DNA of 64,000 nucleotides, from NCBI GenBank assembly GCA_013350335.1, contig CM023535.1:38934069-38998068 (forward strand), written 5' to 3'. A model generated the notes under the pieces. The model was not told the DNA's origin. It searched no databases and saw nothing but the letters and a program-made list of their open reading frames with translations. The DNA comes from Chimonanthus salicifolius (Eukaryota; Streptophyta; Magnoliopsida; Laurales; Calycanthaceae). The position numbers and the translations under genes are program-made. Below are positions 48,703-63,035 of this stretch, piece by piece. Numbering within the stretch: the first letter of the stretch is position 1; each line of letters opens with the position of its first letter.

Positions 48703-50424
48703 TGATGAGTGCAAAATAAATACATATTTTACTCCTAATTTATTATTGTTAATACCTCATTTTATTTAATTTTATCTAATTAGTATAATTTTGTGTTTTG
48801 CAGGTTTAATAGTGAGGATGACAGAAAAATGCTTAAATATAAAGCCTGGGCCCATTATGAGTTATTTTGGACCTTAAGCCCAATTATTGAGCCCATTGAG
48901 AAAAGCCCATGAAGAAATCCGCATGTGTGAATACTATATTCATTATCTCAAGAGGAAATTCGAAATTTAGAAGTCAATATAAGAGGATTTTCGAATTTGG
49001 CAAGTGGATTAAGGAAAGAGAGAAAATAAGGAAGGTTTGACACATGTTTGGTATTTTGATCGTAAATTTCTATTCCGATATCCGATTAGTTTGATTCTTT
49101 TTGTGTTGGAAAGAAGACTTCAAGAGCTATAACTTTGTAGTTTACGACTTTTCCTGATTCGGAAGTTAAAAGGGTCAAAACTGAGCTGCAAGATGGTGCA
49201 TGTGTAAAAAACGGGATTCTGCTCCCACTTTCCTTATACAAATTTAGCTCATTGCCTCTTTTAAGTCATTCCATATTTAGCACAAATCAAATCCGTCCTC
49301 CATGTGTCCCTTGCTTTATTTAAATCTTTGAATCCAATCCATTCATTCCACCTCCTTTCATCTATAAATACTAGCCCTCTCCCATTGAGAAAACTGAACT
49401 TGGGCATTGAAGCAAAGGAGAGGAGAGGAAGGAGAGGAGGAGAAAGACCGTGGGATTTTCAATCCACATTGGGTTCTAAGGTTGGTGGATTTTGATTTCC
49501 ATTGTATTTTTTCTTATGTCTTTATTCCAAAATTTTAATACATTATAATTCTTAATTCCAAATTTTATTAATAATTAAAAGGCAGAAAAACCCTTAGAAA
49601 TATGGTTTTCCACTTATTTATTTTTATATGATGAAAGTTTGATTTTATTTTAATTCTTTTTATGGATTTATGTTAGAGATTATTTTAAGTTGTTCAATGA
49701 AAGCAGAAAAAATCTTTAGGATAAATAGAACTTGATTTTTTCAGTCTAAGGCTCTTTTTAAGAGCAGAAAAACTTTTAGATTCGAAATTGCAAGTTTAAA
49801 TTTTATTTAGCCTAAGGCCGGATTTGAATTTTCTTATTTTAATTGATTTCATAAATTTCATAATGAGGATTTTAATAGATGAAGAATTTGAGTATATGAT
49901 AAATAATAAATGTGAGCTCCGTATTCTAGGCCTTGATATTATTTTTAAAATATGGAAATTAAACCCTCCATAATTCTTTGACCCAGTTCCACTGTAAATA
50001 TGTACAGAGGTAGTTTAGGTGTCTTTAATTTTATTTTTGTTTATAAAAACTCAAATCTTTGAAATTTATGAACTAGGTTGGAAATAATTTAATTGCATCT
50101 TAATTCTGTATTTTAAATTAAATGGAGATTGTTTATATTTTTATATTAATGCCACCATTTTAATTAAAATTAGTTAAATTGTTAGATTCTATGTTTAAAT
50201 CTAGAATGTTTCTAAATTAAGATTAAAACTCATAGATTAGATAAATTATTTCATATTTATGATTTATCTCCATATTTCTCAAAGTTCTTAAAATATCTAA
50301 TTCAATGGTGTATTTTCATGGATATATTTTCCTAAGTTCCGATGAGTTCGACCTCGCACTTAATCGCTATACTATCTAAATGGTTCGTGCGCTTGCGAGT
50401 TATAAATTTAAAATTTGCACAACA
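48703..50424 (+). mobile_element. Athila-like solo LTR (1722 bp), TSD TTTGA
   Basis: Starts TGATGAGTGCAAAAT and ends TTTGCACAACA; TSD TTTGA is perfect (48698-48702, 50425-50429). The empty site is visible, inverted, at about 17400-17470 in another LTR-a, where the two flanks are continuous. The TATAAATA box is at 49363-49370. There is no PBS or internal region. It inserted into LTR-a, so some Athila-like activity postdates LTR-a activity. Confidence 0.95.
49363..49370 (+). promoter_or_regulatory. TATA box of Athila-like solo LTR
   Basis: CATCTATAAATACTAGCC, conserved with the two other Athila-like LTRs. Confidence 0.65.
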
Positions 50425-51422
50425 TTTGATATATATTATATCTAGATTTTTGGTACTAACCCATGTGTTAACCCTAATTGGAATACCTACTGGGCGCGTT
50501 GTTCTAACGCCCTACTTCTACCCTAGTGGATGATACAGGAAACAAGGAGAACGATGAACACGAAACGGGTCAAGCATAGGAGCTTGGATATGTGAATGGA
50601 AGCTTTTAATTTATATTTGTTTAAGATACTCATGGGCTTGTATTTTGAGTATCTAGAATTCATATTGTAATAACTTAGATGAATTTGCTATGGTTGGATG
50701 TTTTATTGGATAATTGCATTATGATAATGATGATTAAGGACTTGACGTACTTTGCTATCTGAATGAAATAGAACTGTGATCTATTATGTTTCTGCATGTT
50801 ATGATTTTTATTCCGCATGTTTATATTACTATGTGTGAACCGTTTTCATGGACTGAGTCCATGCACACATAGGGTTGACTAGTTAAGGCTCGAATTTTGG
50901 AAGTTCGGACTTAGCTCTCCTCGTGAGTCATGACGTCCCGCTCTTTATCACTCTACTCTATTATAAACAAAAAAAAAAATTGACTCTAATTTTTCGGAAA
51001 GGAAACCTGAGTGAAAAAGGGCGGGGCGTTACAATAGTCTTTACATATGTGGATTTCTTCATGAGCTTTTCTTAATAGGCTTTTAAAAGTATAGAAAATC
51101 TAATAAATAATTTTACCACTTATATTCAATTCTAAAAATGTAGTAAATTAATCCAAACTCTCATAAATGGATTTGAGTTAGTTAATTTACAAATAAAACC
51201 CCTAAAATTGTGGTAAAATAATTATTAAAAAATCCAACTTTCCAAAAATATCAATTTATGCCCATAAATTGCAAAATTCACCATTTGAATTCTCATATTT
51301 TGTATTTCCTTTTAGATCCTGTAAAACTTTTAAAATCCCATTAAACATATTGTAAAACACACAAAACAAGGTTTAACTAGTCCAAATATGAGGGTAAAAT
51401 AGTCATTTTCCTGTGCTCATCA

Positions 51423-52703
51423 TGGACTTGAGCATAAATGAGATGCAAGAACAAAATTAAAGAACAAATAACAGCTGAGAAGCAAATTAGATATTTGTTT
51501 AAGTAGAGACATGCGCAGTTTGATATTTCTTATATGGTTTGGTCATATGGTTTGAAACTCATTAAGAGTTTATTATTTTTATTTTGTTTGTGAGACTTGA
51601 ATAATAAATTCAAACAATTGAGAAATTTGAGAACTTAGTTCATTTTATTTTATTGTGGATATAGGAATGTGAGCAAACTTGTGAGTTTAGAAATATTCAT
51701 ATGTTAATGTTTAATTTTACAAGTTATGGAATAATAATTCTAGATATCATAATTTATTGATGTTGGTGGGCATGAAAAATTCGTTGGCATTGTGAACGTT
51801 GAAGCTAATTATTTTGAGAAAAAATTCTAACCACGAATTTGTGATATAAAACCCGCTAAGATGAAAAGTTTATTTTAGATTATACCATCAAATCACGCGC
51901 TATCGAATTGGCGGAGGGCGAGAAAATATTCTTCTACGCATGCCAAAATACCTCTACATTTATTGCTTAGAAGGAAGCCTTGCTCAGTTATTTAATTGTT
52001 TATGGCCCTTAATATACATGTTCAAACCAATCTTAGATAACATTCTCTCATCTCACACCTATTATGACAACCTTCAAGGATTCCTTAATGAAATCATCCT
52101 TTAAGTCCATTGTTTAATGCTATTTGCACTCTATGGTGACAAAACATTCAGTTCCACACAGCATTGTCAAACTATTTGTCATCTTATAGAATTGATCTTA
52201 CAATCACGATAACAATCTCTATTCATTTACTTTTTCTCTCATGCACATCTCCTACTTCAACACTAATGATTGATTTTCACCGTATCTATCTTTCGGGTAT
52301 TTTCAATTCTAATTAATACTTTAATAGATATTACTTATTCATCTTTGGATTATAACATTTTTATTTATTTGACATCACAGCATTATCTGTTATACATTTC
52401 TAATGCAAATAAAAATAAAAAATAATCATAAAAAAGGGCAAAATGGAAGAGAAGCATATATAAGATGAAAGAAACATGCTATTATAACATGATAGTACAT
52501 AACTTTCCAACTCCATCCTCCAACTTCTGTTTTCCATGATCCATAAAATGTTACATAATTTGAACCACCACATATGGGTATGTAAAAATAGAAAATAATC
52601 ATTTTAATAAAACGATCAAATTTATGTTTATTCTTAGCTAAATAATTATTTTTAAGAAAATATTCTCCTTTCCATACATCAAAATAACCAATAAGATCTT
52701 AAT
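51423..52703. other. Non-coding flank downstream of the O-methyltransferase pseudogene
   Basis: A/T-rich unique-looking sequence between the Athila-like LTR and the pseudogene's stop codon. On the minus strand AATAAA lies at 52627-52632, about 70 bases past the stop, and could be its polyadenylation signal. I see no other gene or repeat. Confidence 0.4.
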
Positions 52704-53006
52704 TTAGAATCTTTTATGGAACTCTATAACATGGAGGCCATGTTTTATTGGAAAGGCATTCATTTCATCAAATCCAGCTGCCTTTGAGAGATTATCAAAC
52801 TCTGCTACAGTTCTCTTCTTACCACCAGAACAAAAGATTGCCATAAATAGATCTTGACTCAATGTGTAGCGAGAGGCATCATCAGTGCCTAATATAGAAG
52901 GCACCACAAACTCAACAATAATCACCATCCCACCAATTGGCAATGCAGTCCAACAGTTCTTTAGCAGAGCGACACACCAATCATCGTCCCAATTGTGAAG
53001 GACATC
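52704..53006 (-). other. O-methyltransferase pseudogene exon 3
   Basis: 100 codons plus stop, still open. It begins DVLHNWDDD with the family's catalytic His and continues VALLKNCW, VEFVVPSIL, SGGKKRTVAEF and KAAGF to the stop. The acceptor is GCAG just before 53006. It keeps family residues well, which suggests the gene died recently compared with the surrounding repeats. Confidence 0.93.
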
Positions 53007-53869
53007 CTGCATCCACCATGTTTAATATTCTTAAGCTTAACTTTATTTGAAAAATTAGATTCCATGTCTCACAACTAAGGTGGGTCTAAGACATTTTAAT
53101 TTATTATAGACTACATCAATCATATTGGGTCCAACTCTAATATTATTTTTTTTAAAAGAAGTATAAGTAACTATCATGAAATCTTTACAAGAGGTTTTTC
53201 GCATTTTCAAACTAATAGAAAATGAAGAGCATAAAAAGAGACCATCTCTCTTCTCACATGGAGCACGAGTTCTTTGATATAAGTTGAATAAAATGAGATT
53301 TCTCCTTCTTTTTCAAACAATTTATTTTTTTCACATAGAATAAGAAAATTCAATGACAAAATGAGTGAGGTTTACATGCTCACAAAATCAACTTAAAGTT
53401 TTATTTTCAATAAAAAGTAAAGATCTTAATGCAAAAAATAAAATCATCAAATTTCTACAGCCTGATATGAGACTAGAGTCCATTCTAAACCAAAGTTTTG
53501 ATTGTGAATTTGTTGACGGTGAAAAAAAATCATTTAAATATTTTAACTCATTTGATTTAAGCAATTAAAGTTGATAGTTGTAGGAAATTCTACTTTATCT
53601 ACATTTTTATCCAGTTTAAATTAAGTGGTTTTATATATTTAATGAAATAATTAATTACCATCTTTTATGTGGCTTTCATTAATAGTAATATAGATATATT
53701 ATATATATAATAATATAATATATAAAAAAGTTGTTCATTAAATGGCGAAGTAGATAACATGTTTTTTAATAAAATCATATAAATTATAACAAAGTCATTG
53801 ATATTTAATAATGTAAATTTTGAACTTCATCTAATGATTTTAGCCTCATGACTTTAAAATTTAACTGAC

Positions 53870-53934
53870 CTTCATGAATATAACTTCAGTATTTGGTACA
53901 CTCTCAAACATATTTCCTGCGACATGCTCCACTC
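53870..53934 (-). other. O-methyltransferase pseudogene exon 2
   Basis: 65 bp encoding VEHVAGNMFESVPNTEVIFMK, with the preceding Gly split across the intron. The donor GTCAGT follows Lys. Intron 1 is only 69 bp; intron 2 is 863 bp. Confidence 0.9.
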
Positions 53935-54003
53935 CTTCAAATAAAAAAACACAATGTTAAGACAAGAGAGAGAGAGTCAGAAAGGGAGAGAGAGCTAGCT
54001 CAC

Positions 54004-54130
<127 letters not shown>

Positions 54131-54944
54131 CTATTATTTTATATGACAATTATTCTTTTAAATGGTGGATTTTAGAATTGGACCTTATTTGGATCAAGAA
54201 TTGGGCCATGACCCAATTAGGACCCAACCAATGTTGGAATTGGTTTTATTAAATACAAATGGGTTGAATTAATTTAGTGATGAATTATATCTAATTTTAA
54301 ACAAAAGATTTTTATGGTCGAATTTTGAATGTGAAACCTATAGATTTTGCGCATGAGAGAAATGTGGGATTTTAAATCCACAATGATATGCTAGAAATTT
54401 AAAAAGGGATGAAATATCTATGAAATAAATAAAAGATTAAGTATGGCCGAAATTTGGATAATAATATCCATATTATGCGCATAGGATATTCTAAAAGGGA
54501 AGGTAGATTGTCTTAAATTAAATTAAAAGATTATTTGGATTATGATTAAGGTTATGCGCATAGTACTTACTAATTAGAGTTAAAGGGAAGGCTTTAAATT
54601 AAGAAGGAGAGGTCGGACATGGCTAAATAAGGCAAGGGAAAGTCGGCTATGGCTAATTAAAGAGGGAAAGTCGGCCATGGTTAAATAAGGAAGGTTTGAC
54701 ACATGTCCAATGTTTTGGTTATAACTTTTCACTCCGATATCCGATTGCTTTGATTCTTTTGCGTTGGAAAGAAAACTGCAAGGGCTACAACTTTGTAGTT
54801 TACCACTTTTTTTGATTCAGAAGTTTACAAGGTCGAAACTGAGCTACAATATAGTATACGTGTAAAAAAAAACGGGAAACACAAGGGGCGCACGGCTAAG
54901 GGTTGCTTATCTTAAGAACATTCTAATATTGGATTAAGAAAGGC

Positions 54945-54953
54945 TATAAAAGG
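54945..54953 (+). promoter_or_regulatory. Putative LTR-a TATA box
   Basis: GGCTATAAAAGGAGAG, followed about 60 bp later by a CTCTCTCTCC-rich leader. Matching sites (ATAAAAGG) occur near 46445 and 37411 in other LTR-a copies. Confidence 0.6.
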
Positions 54954-55196
54954 AGAGATCAAGAGGGATACACGGTTTTGGACATCTTTTATTGTTGAGT
55001 TTATTCCTCTCTCTCCCTCTCTCAATTCATCATTCTCTTCCACGCCAAGAGCAAGAGAAGAAAGGGCAGCAACAAGAAGGAGTTCTTATTTGGAGAAAAG
55101 CAAAGGGAAAACAAAGAAAATTAGAAGAGCAAGAAACTAAAGGGGAAAAAGGTTAGTATCTTGATTTATAATTTTATGTTTGAAACACAAGAACCA

Positions 55197-56824
55197 TAGG
55201 GTTCGGCCATGGTGGTTGGCCGAACCCCATGGAGAAAGATTAAGAGTTGGATTAATGGGTTAAATGTAGAGAAAGAACCATAGGGTTCGGCCATGCCATG
55301 GAAAGATTTTATTTAATTGTTGATTTTAAGATTGAAAAACCATGGAGAGATTTGATTTATGAATTGGGTTTATGTTCTTAAATTTTGGAACATGGAAAGA
55401 CATGGTGATTTCATGATAAAAACCATGAGGATTTATGGTTTAGATTTACAAATTTGAATGACAAAAATCCATGGAAGATTTGGATAATTTTAAAGGGAGA
55501 ATTGGATAGAGATGTGGGTCGGCCTTGGTATGGCCGAACCATGATTTTTAGATGGCTAAGTTATTGGATCTAAAGTAATGAAAGGAAGAGGTGAGGTTTG
55601 GCCATGATGTATGGCTGAACGCCACCAAACATTTTATGGATTGATGATCGGTTTTGATTTGGATCTAAACCAATGGCCAAGACCATGACCCATAGGGTTC
55701 GGCCATGGTGTATGGCCGAACCCCATGGGTTAAGTTTGGAATGTTAGATGGAAAATGGTTGCTAAATTTGGAGAGCAATCTAAATATGGAAAGGTTCCAA
55801 ATATGGTTAGTATTGCTAAAACTAGAAAACATCTAAGTATGGTAAGGATTGCTAAATTTGGAAAGCAATCTAAAAATGGAAGGAAGGTGGTTATTTTTGA
55901 AAACAATCTATTTTTAGAAAGAGTTTCCAATTATGGAAAGGAGGATTGAATATTAAGAAAGTTTCTATTCTTGGAAGTTGATATTAAAATTAGAAAATAT
56001 CTATTTATTGACTATGAAGGTTATTTATGGAAACTATCCAAGAATGGAAAGTGGGGTTTGATTATGGAACTTGGATTAAATAAATGGATTGGATGCCATG
56101 AGTGAGGTTCGGCCATGGTGTATGGCCGAACCCCACTAAGGTTTTAGTTTTTAAAAACCTATTTAATTATGGAATTAAATATATGGTTTAGGCTCAAGTA
56201 TAATTGAATCAAAGGAGATGGATAGTATGAATTTAATGTCATAGTTGGAAGTTATACACCATAGGGTTCGGCCACGGTGTATGGCCGAACCCCATGGTCC
56301 AAATTAAGGGATTAATGGCATCTTTAATTCATGGTTTAAGGACTGATTTATGAATCAGATTATGAACCTATGTCATGAGTTAGGTTATGTGTAGTTTTTA
56401 AATAAAATAAAGGATACAATGTATGTTACGAATTGATAGAGAAAGGAATGGCAAAAATGTAATTAAACACCAAAGTGGAGAACCATGGGTTCGGCCATGA
56501 TGTATGGCCGAACCCCATGAGTTGTGTTTGATGGACTTATTTGGTTAGGGAAATTTATAAGGTCTAATTATGGAAGATTTAAAGGAAAGAGGAAACCAAT
56601 GGCATTTTTGTAAATATGAGAGAATATTGGACATTGGGTTCGGCCATGGTGTATGGCCGAACCCCATGAATTATTTTATGGGATTATGTGCTTTGGAAGC
56701 ATGAATGGATAACTTGGAACCTAAGCAAAGAAAAGGGGATAGGGTTATCAACAATGGTATTTTTGTAAATATGTATGAAAAATGGTAAGCCATGGGTTCG
56801 GCCATGGTGTATGGCCGAACCCCA
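55197..56824 (+). repeat. Palindrome array in LTR-a (54109 copy)
   Basis: About nine copies, near 55199, 55510, 55591, 55697, 56106, 56267, 56487, 56638 and 56793. 56106-56132 is perfect, with AGTG/CACT flanks that also pair. Near 55286 the right half is replaced by a short GCCATGG, another collapsed copy. Confidence 0.9.
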
Positions 56825-58034
56825 TGGGGTTTTGTTTATAGACTTAGAACCTTGTAATTAGGTGAGTCTTGGTTTTGATTTATTATTATATTATAAGGTA
56901 ACGGGATCTCGCAAGCGGTGCACGATCGGTGATCGATTCTTTGACGAAAGACGCAAGCACGTGTTAACGGTCTTTGGTAGGATTCCACCTCTTTGAAACC
57001 ATGGATTATGTACTTTGTTCTTATCTTATTTTGATGAAAATGTGTTTCAAAGGATATGCTTTATTATTGAAGTTCAAATGCTATGTTTTAACTTGTTTAA
57101 ATAGCATGGATAGATATATTTCAAAGGTTGACTTTATATGCTTTGTTTATATGAGGAAAGAGCATGTGTTTTAAAGTATGATTTTTAAATGCTATGTTTA
57201 TGTTCTAAAATAGCATGTGTTTCATTGACATCTCATGCATGGCATGGGGTGGAGGATTTATAACCGGAGGGGTCACACTTCGTCAGGGCGTCTGAAGAAC
57301 CTATGTGCAATACCTTGATGTGATTTCCATCAAAAAGATTTCCGGAGGGTACACACTCCGCCGGGGCGTCTGGAAGACCTATGTGGTGGGTACTTTATGT
57401 ACAGGTGATGGGTGGGACTCATTGCATATCTGTCATCATAGCATGGCATGGATTTTACCTGGTTTTATATATTATGTTATAATATATGTTTTGTACTAAC
57501 CATGTGTTAGCCATAACTGGAATACCTACTGGTCGCGTTGTTCTAACGTCCTACTTCTACCCTAGTTGATGATACAGGTAATCAGGGGAATGATGAGCGT
57601 AAGACGGACCAGGCATAGGAGCTTGGAAGATCTAGTTTATATGTTTTGAATAAAATTACTCATGAACTTGTATTTGAGTATTTGGACTTCGGAATGTAAT
57701 AACTTAGATGGTTGAATGATTTGGTTTGATGATTATGACGTACTTTGCTATCTAAACGGATTAGAACTTAGTTCTAATATGATTCCACATTTTGATGATT
57801 ATAATTCCGCAGTTTATGATTTTATTCTGCAAGTCGATATTGCTATGTGTGAACTATTTTATTGGACTGAGTCTATACACACATAGGGTTGGCCAGTTAA
57901 AGGTCGGACTTTAGAAGTTCGGACTTAGCTCCTTTCATGACGTCCCGTGCTCTATCACTCTACTCTGTTACAAAAAAAAATATATACACTGAATTTTACG
58001 GGAAAAAGCGAGTGAAAAAGGGTGGGGTGTTACA

Positions 58035-58589
58035 ACCTCCACCAATGTCCACCACATCTTTCACTTGGCTGAACCCTTTATACACCTTAAGCACTACATT
58101 AAACACAGTCGGGGCGCTACTGCTCATTGCCTCATGGAAGAACAAGTCATAATTTGGGTTCTTTTCTATGAAATCAAATACGTGGTTACCATTGGCTATG
58201 TAGAAAGGAGTACACCCACCTTGGAGCACAGTGTCCTCCAAATAGTAGAAGCTATCTATGGTTGCCTTATCAGTGAATAACTGCACCAGTGGTGCTATTG
58301 AAACAATATCGTCTCCTTCCAAAAGGCAGAGCGATTGGCTCTTTAGCCCATAAACCCATTGGGACTTGTCACCTTGTGGGCTCTTTGACATGGTGAGCAT
58401 GTCTTTTGCTACCAGGATTTTCAGTATCCGCTCCAAGGCGATGGCTGCGTGTTTATTGGTGGTCGGCATTTTAGCGACCATCTCCGCCGGGCGTCGGCTA
58501 TTAATTGCAGCTCTCAGTGCCATTGGGAAGCAGACCAAACTCGACAGGATCATTCCTGAGAGGTGGGTCGATTGGTCTTGAGGGGCCAT
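58035..58589 (-). other. O-methyltransferase pseudogene exon 1, 5' part
   Basis: 185 codons from ATG (58589) to the GGG of the SAM-binding loop. The first in-frame ATG matches the family's start region (SGMILSSLVCFPMALRAAI). After residue 29, SRRPAEMVAKMPT joins directly, where relatives have an extra LGVFDII-like helix and loop, so an in-frame deletion is likely. The exon resumes at 54103. Confidence 0.92.
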
Positions 58590-60906
58590 TCTTATTTACT
58601 TAAATCGTTAATGGTATATGAATAATGGAATATGTTAGCTTGAGGGTGTGTAAGAATCTGTTATGCTAGGCTTGAGATGGTATCCATTTTTAAAGAACTT
58701 CAATTGACAAAGCGGCCCTTGGAGTGAATGTCTACTATTTTTCATTGCATGCCTGCGCACACAATTCTTGACTAGGATATTACTTTATTAATGATGATAA
58801 GACGTATAATCGTTCGGTAGCCAAGCAAAAGTTTTGAATGAAAAGAGTAACAATAATACATCTCATTCCAATCAATCACTCAAATCATAGTAGCCATGGT
58901 CTTTACATTCACTCTTAATATCAAAAGGATAATATAAGTAGTTTTTACATTAACTTTCACTTTATTTTGATTTTAAATTTTTAAAAATCAATGTTCTGTA
59001 TCAAAATTTAAAGACTAAGACTTTATATACTTTATATTTATATAATCAACTATCAAATGAAGTTAAATTTGTAGATACACAATCCATTCAATAACATATG
59101 TTATTTGTGTGCAACTCTAATAAAGTCTTGCTAGCCTAACCATTGAACTAGATTAAGAAAATATTTACCATATAACTATTCTAAGTTGCATGGATATCAC
59201 TCATTGCTTGTGTTAGTCCAACAAAAGTGTGGGACGTCCAACTTAGTATATTAGAGAAAGTAGGACACAAAAATATAGCATCATATTAAATAAATTTAAA
59301 TATGAATTTATTTAATATTAAAATATTAATATTTTAATTAGATTTTAAGAAAAGAAAGAGATTAAAATATTGTAGTCTATCTTGAAAAATAAGATTGAAA
59401 GGCACTCGAAGAATGCACGAAAAACAGTCTGAAGTGTCCATACAGATGTAAGTTTTGCCAGTGCCAACTTTAGTACGTCACATATCCTAATAAGGTTTTA
59501 TCTTGCGCATTGAATGTGCTAAATCCTAATAAGGTATCTCAGAACGCCAAGTTGAGAAGTCATTATTGGAGTTAATGTATCTTTTTCTTCTAGAGTTCAA
59601 TAGAATTTCCATAAATGAACATCATATAAGACAGGGTTTGTGGCATTTTCCACATGTCAAATAACAATGAATATAAAATTGCTTCTAATATTACTCTACC
59701 CACCCCTAAAGGCATCAAAGATGAAAAATAAACCGAAGTGTTCGGCAAATTCTTACCATTCCCAAATCTCAGGGCAGACATGATTCAAGAACTTCAGTAA
59801 ATATTTATTTTTATTAAAGATGTGATATAGTTACGTGGGCTATAACAAAAGTTATATCTGAATAGACCAAGTGAAGTCTATAATCAATATATATTTATTG
59901 AAGAAGTGTATTAAATTAAAGGAACGGGTCAAAAGATAGAGTTATAATAAGTGACAAAATTATAGTTTTTGTTTGGTCAAATAAAAGAGTAAAACTCAAA
60001 GACTTTAAACTTTCTCTTTTATAGTGAGGATGAAAGTTGATTAGTCTGCTACTTGTCTCGATTCAACGTTTCTAAATTCTCAAGCATTACCATGCATGAA
60101 ATCGTACTCTCTCTTTCAAGGCCACCTCCCACTTGTTTTACTACTTAATGGACTTCACGGAGATTGTTCTTCTACAATAATTCAATTCTTTTTTTATCAC
60201 TTTACCTCGAACTCTAAAAGAGGTTCATCTTCCAGTATGTAATTTATTAAAAAATATTTAAAATTTAAAAATTATCATTTTAATTTATTTTATTTCTCGG
60301 TTCTAATATTATTAAAATATAATTTTCTTGACTTAATAAAAGTTATTATTGGAGTTGTTGTATGTCTTTCTTCTAAAGTTCAATAGAATTTCCATAAATG
60401 GACATCATATAAGACAGGGTTTGTAGGGTTTTGGTATTTCTTACCCACCCCCGAACGACTGATGCTTTCATCCAAACATTGAAATGCCAAGACGTTGAAG
60501 CCATCAAAGATGACAAATGACTCAAGTCTTCGGCAAATTCTTACCACTCCCAAATCTTAGGGCAGACATGTTACACTAACTTCACTACTAATATATTTAA
60601 AATTATTTTTTATCAAGGATATTATACAGTTACCTGGGCCACTTACTGTACGAAACAAAATAAAATGTCTAAACTCTTATATCTGAATTGGCCAAATGAA
60701 GCCTATAATCACACTATATATTTATTGAAAAAGTGTGTATATATATTATTATAGAGGATAAGACAGTGCATTGGCCATTTCTCCCATAATATTGGCATTT
60801 TTTCACCTACACTACTAAACATGATCTCTCAAAACTAAAACTAAGGCCACATCTGAAAGCATGAATCAAATAAATGGCATGAGAGTATCTGTCTTCCAAA
60901 TTCTAT

Positions 60907-61054
60907 GGTGCGTTTGATAAGATATAGAGGATTAATGTTCCTTAGATGGGTCCCTTTGAAGGGTAATTTTATGAGAATTTTGTATTTTATTTTATTTTAG
61001 AATTTTGATAATGAGAAGTAGCTTCTGATGAGTGTTTAATGTACTAAATAACCC
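60907..61054. mobile_element. Possible hAT-like MITE, copy in unit 1
   Basis: Begins GGTGCGTTTGATAAG and ends near GTACTAAATAACCC, weak inverted ends of the kind seen in hAT MITEs. The same segment is in unit 2 (63036-63169). I see no clear 8-bp target duplication, so this is tentative. Confidence 0.25.
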
Positions 61055-62704
61055 TAAGAAAGGTTGATAATTTTTCAGCGTAACACATTGCTCATAGGCC
61101 ATGAACATAAAAATGTTGAAATTGAATGCCCGCGCACACAATTCTGGACTTAGCATATTACTTTATTCATGATGATAAGACGTATACTCGTTCTGTAGTA
61201 GGGAAAAGTTTTGAATTTGATAAGATCGATATGGAATTCCATGTAGTAAATTTCATTCCAATCAATCACTCAAATCATAGTAAGCTTGGTCTGGTTAATG
61301 GCAAAAATTAACAATAAATATCAACAAGATAGATTTCAAAATTGATATATTTAATGATAGATTAATAGAAATGTGACTAAGACTTTCTTTAGTTAGATAC
61401 GTTGATAAGACCTAGCATTAAATCAATTTTAGAGCTTACATTATTAAGTCTAACGTAAAAGCGATAATATAAGTAGTTCATTCTTATAAGAAGTTTCACC
61501 TCTATCTAATGAGTCTATCCTTTGACTTCAATTTTTTAAAATTAAATGATTTATCTTCATTAAAATTTAAAGGCTAAGATTTTATGATTTATATCATCAA
61601 TTTATATTGAATCTTTATATATTTCGTATTCATTTAATCACCTATCAAATGAATCTAAATTTGCAGATCCATGATCTAATTAATGACACTTCTTATTGGT
61701 ATCTCACGCTAATGAAGTCTTGCTAACCTAACTGATGAACTAAAATAAGAACACAGATATCACTCACTGCCTGCGTAAGTCCAACAAAATTGAGAGATCA
61801 ATAGAATCCTAATAAGATATCTCATATCGCTAGATCAATAGAATCCTAATGAGATATTTCATATCGCCAAGTTGGGAAGTCATGTCTTTCTTCTAGAGTT
61901 CAATAGAATTTCCATAAAAGGTCATCATATAAGACAGGGTTTGTGGCATTTTCCACTTACGTTCAAGGCCTACCCACCCCCGAACGACTGATACTTATTC
62001 ACTTTTCTAAATTCTCATGTATTACCAAGCATGAAATCGTACTGTCTCTTTCAAGGACAACTCTCACGTGTCTTGCTACTTAATGGACTACACGGACATT
62101 GCCTTCTAGAATAACTCAATTCCTTTTTGAGCACTTCACCTAGAAGGTAGGACGTCTTATAGTGAGTATATAATTTCTTAAAAAATATTTAAATTTCTTA
62201 AATTTATCATTGTAAGTTATTTTATTTGTTAGTTTCAATCTTATTAAAGTATAATTTTCTTGACTTAATAAAAGTTATAATTGGAGTTGTTGTATGCCTT
62301 TCTTCTAGAGTTCAATAGAATTTTCATAAATGGACATTAATAAAACAGGGTTTGTGGCATTTTCCACAACATGTCAAACAGCAATGAATATAAGATTGCT
62401 TCTAGTAAACCCTACCCACCCCCGAATGACTGATACTTTGATCCAAACATTTAAACGTCAAGACCTTGAAGCCATCAAAGATGACAAATGACCCAAGTCT
62501 TCCGCAAATTCTTACCACCCCAAAATCTTAGGGGCAGACATGTTACACTAACCTCAGTACTAATATATTTAAAATCATTTTTATTAAAGATGTGATATAG
62601 TTACATGGTCCACTTACTGTACGGAACAAAATAGAATATCTAATTTTTTATATCTGAAAAGGCCAAGTGAAGCCTATAATCACACTATATATTTATTGAA
62701 AAAT

Positions 62705-62709
62705 TATAT

Positions 62710-62740
<31 letters not shown>

Positions 62741-62785
62741 CATATACATATCTATACATATATATACATATACATATACATATAC

Positions 62786-62821
<36 letters not shown>

Positions 62822-62869
62822 GTATATATATATGTATATATATATGTATATATATATGTATATATATAT
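62705..62869. repeat. TA/TATACA microsatellite
   Basis: About 165 bp of (TA)n mixed with TATACA and TATATG hexamer/octamer variants. Open frames across it encode only Tyr-Ile repeats and are artefacts. Confidence 0.97.
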
Positions 62870-63035
62870 CTTATTATAGAGGATAAAACTCCATTCTAGT
62901 GCATTTCCCATAATATTGGCCTTTTACCTTTTTACCTGCACTATTTAACATGACTTCTCAAAACTAGAAATAAGGCTTCATCTCATAGCATGAATCAAAT
63001 GAATGGCATGAGAGTGTCTCTATTCCAATTTTTAT

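Larger units (their letters stand above)
45619..51033 (+). mobile_element. LTR-a solo LTR, TSD ATAGT, itself interrupted
   Basis: Starts TGTAACACCCCGGATTTTCA and ends GGGCGGGGCGTTACA. TSD ATAGT is perfect (45614-45618, 51034-51038). Net length is about 3.69 kb after removing the Athila solo LTR (48703-50424) and its duplication. A TATAAAAAAG site near 46525 precedes a CT-rich leader (46565-46610) and a GTAAGT site (46739-46744). Confidence 0.94.
44083..51422 (-). mobile_element. Athila-like LTR (copy 2), interrupted
   Basis: On the reverse strand it ends GCACAACA (44083) beside the PBS and probably starts TGATGAGCACAGG at 51422. The left part (44083-45618) and the right part (51039-51422) are joined once 45619-51038 is removed, giving about 1.92 kb. 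The phrase around the join (TTCCTC...GGATTTCTTCATG) matches the intact LTR at about 48905-48965 in inverse. The TATA box is at 45140-45147. The start beyond about 51085 is more diverged, so the right end is less certain. Confidence 0.75.

Noticed and set aside
58065..58581. Plus-strand open frames opposite exon 1
   Set aside because: Shadows of the minus-strand O-methyltransferase exon, which has clear family motifs.
62693..62911. Tyr-Ile repeat proteins on both strands
   Set aside because: Translation of the TA microsatellite.
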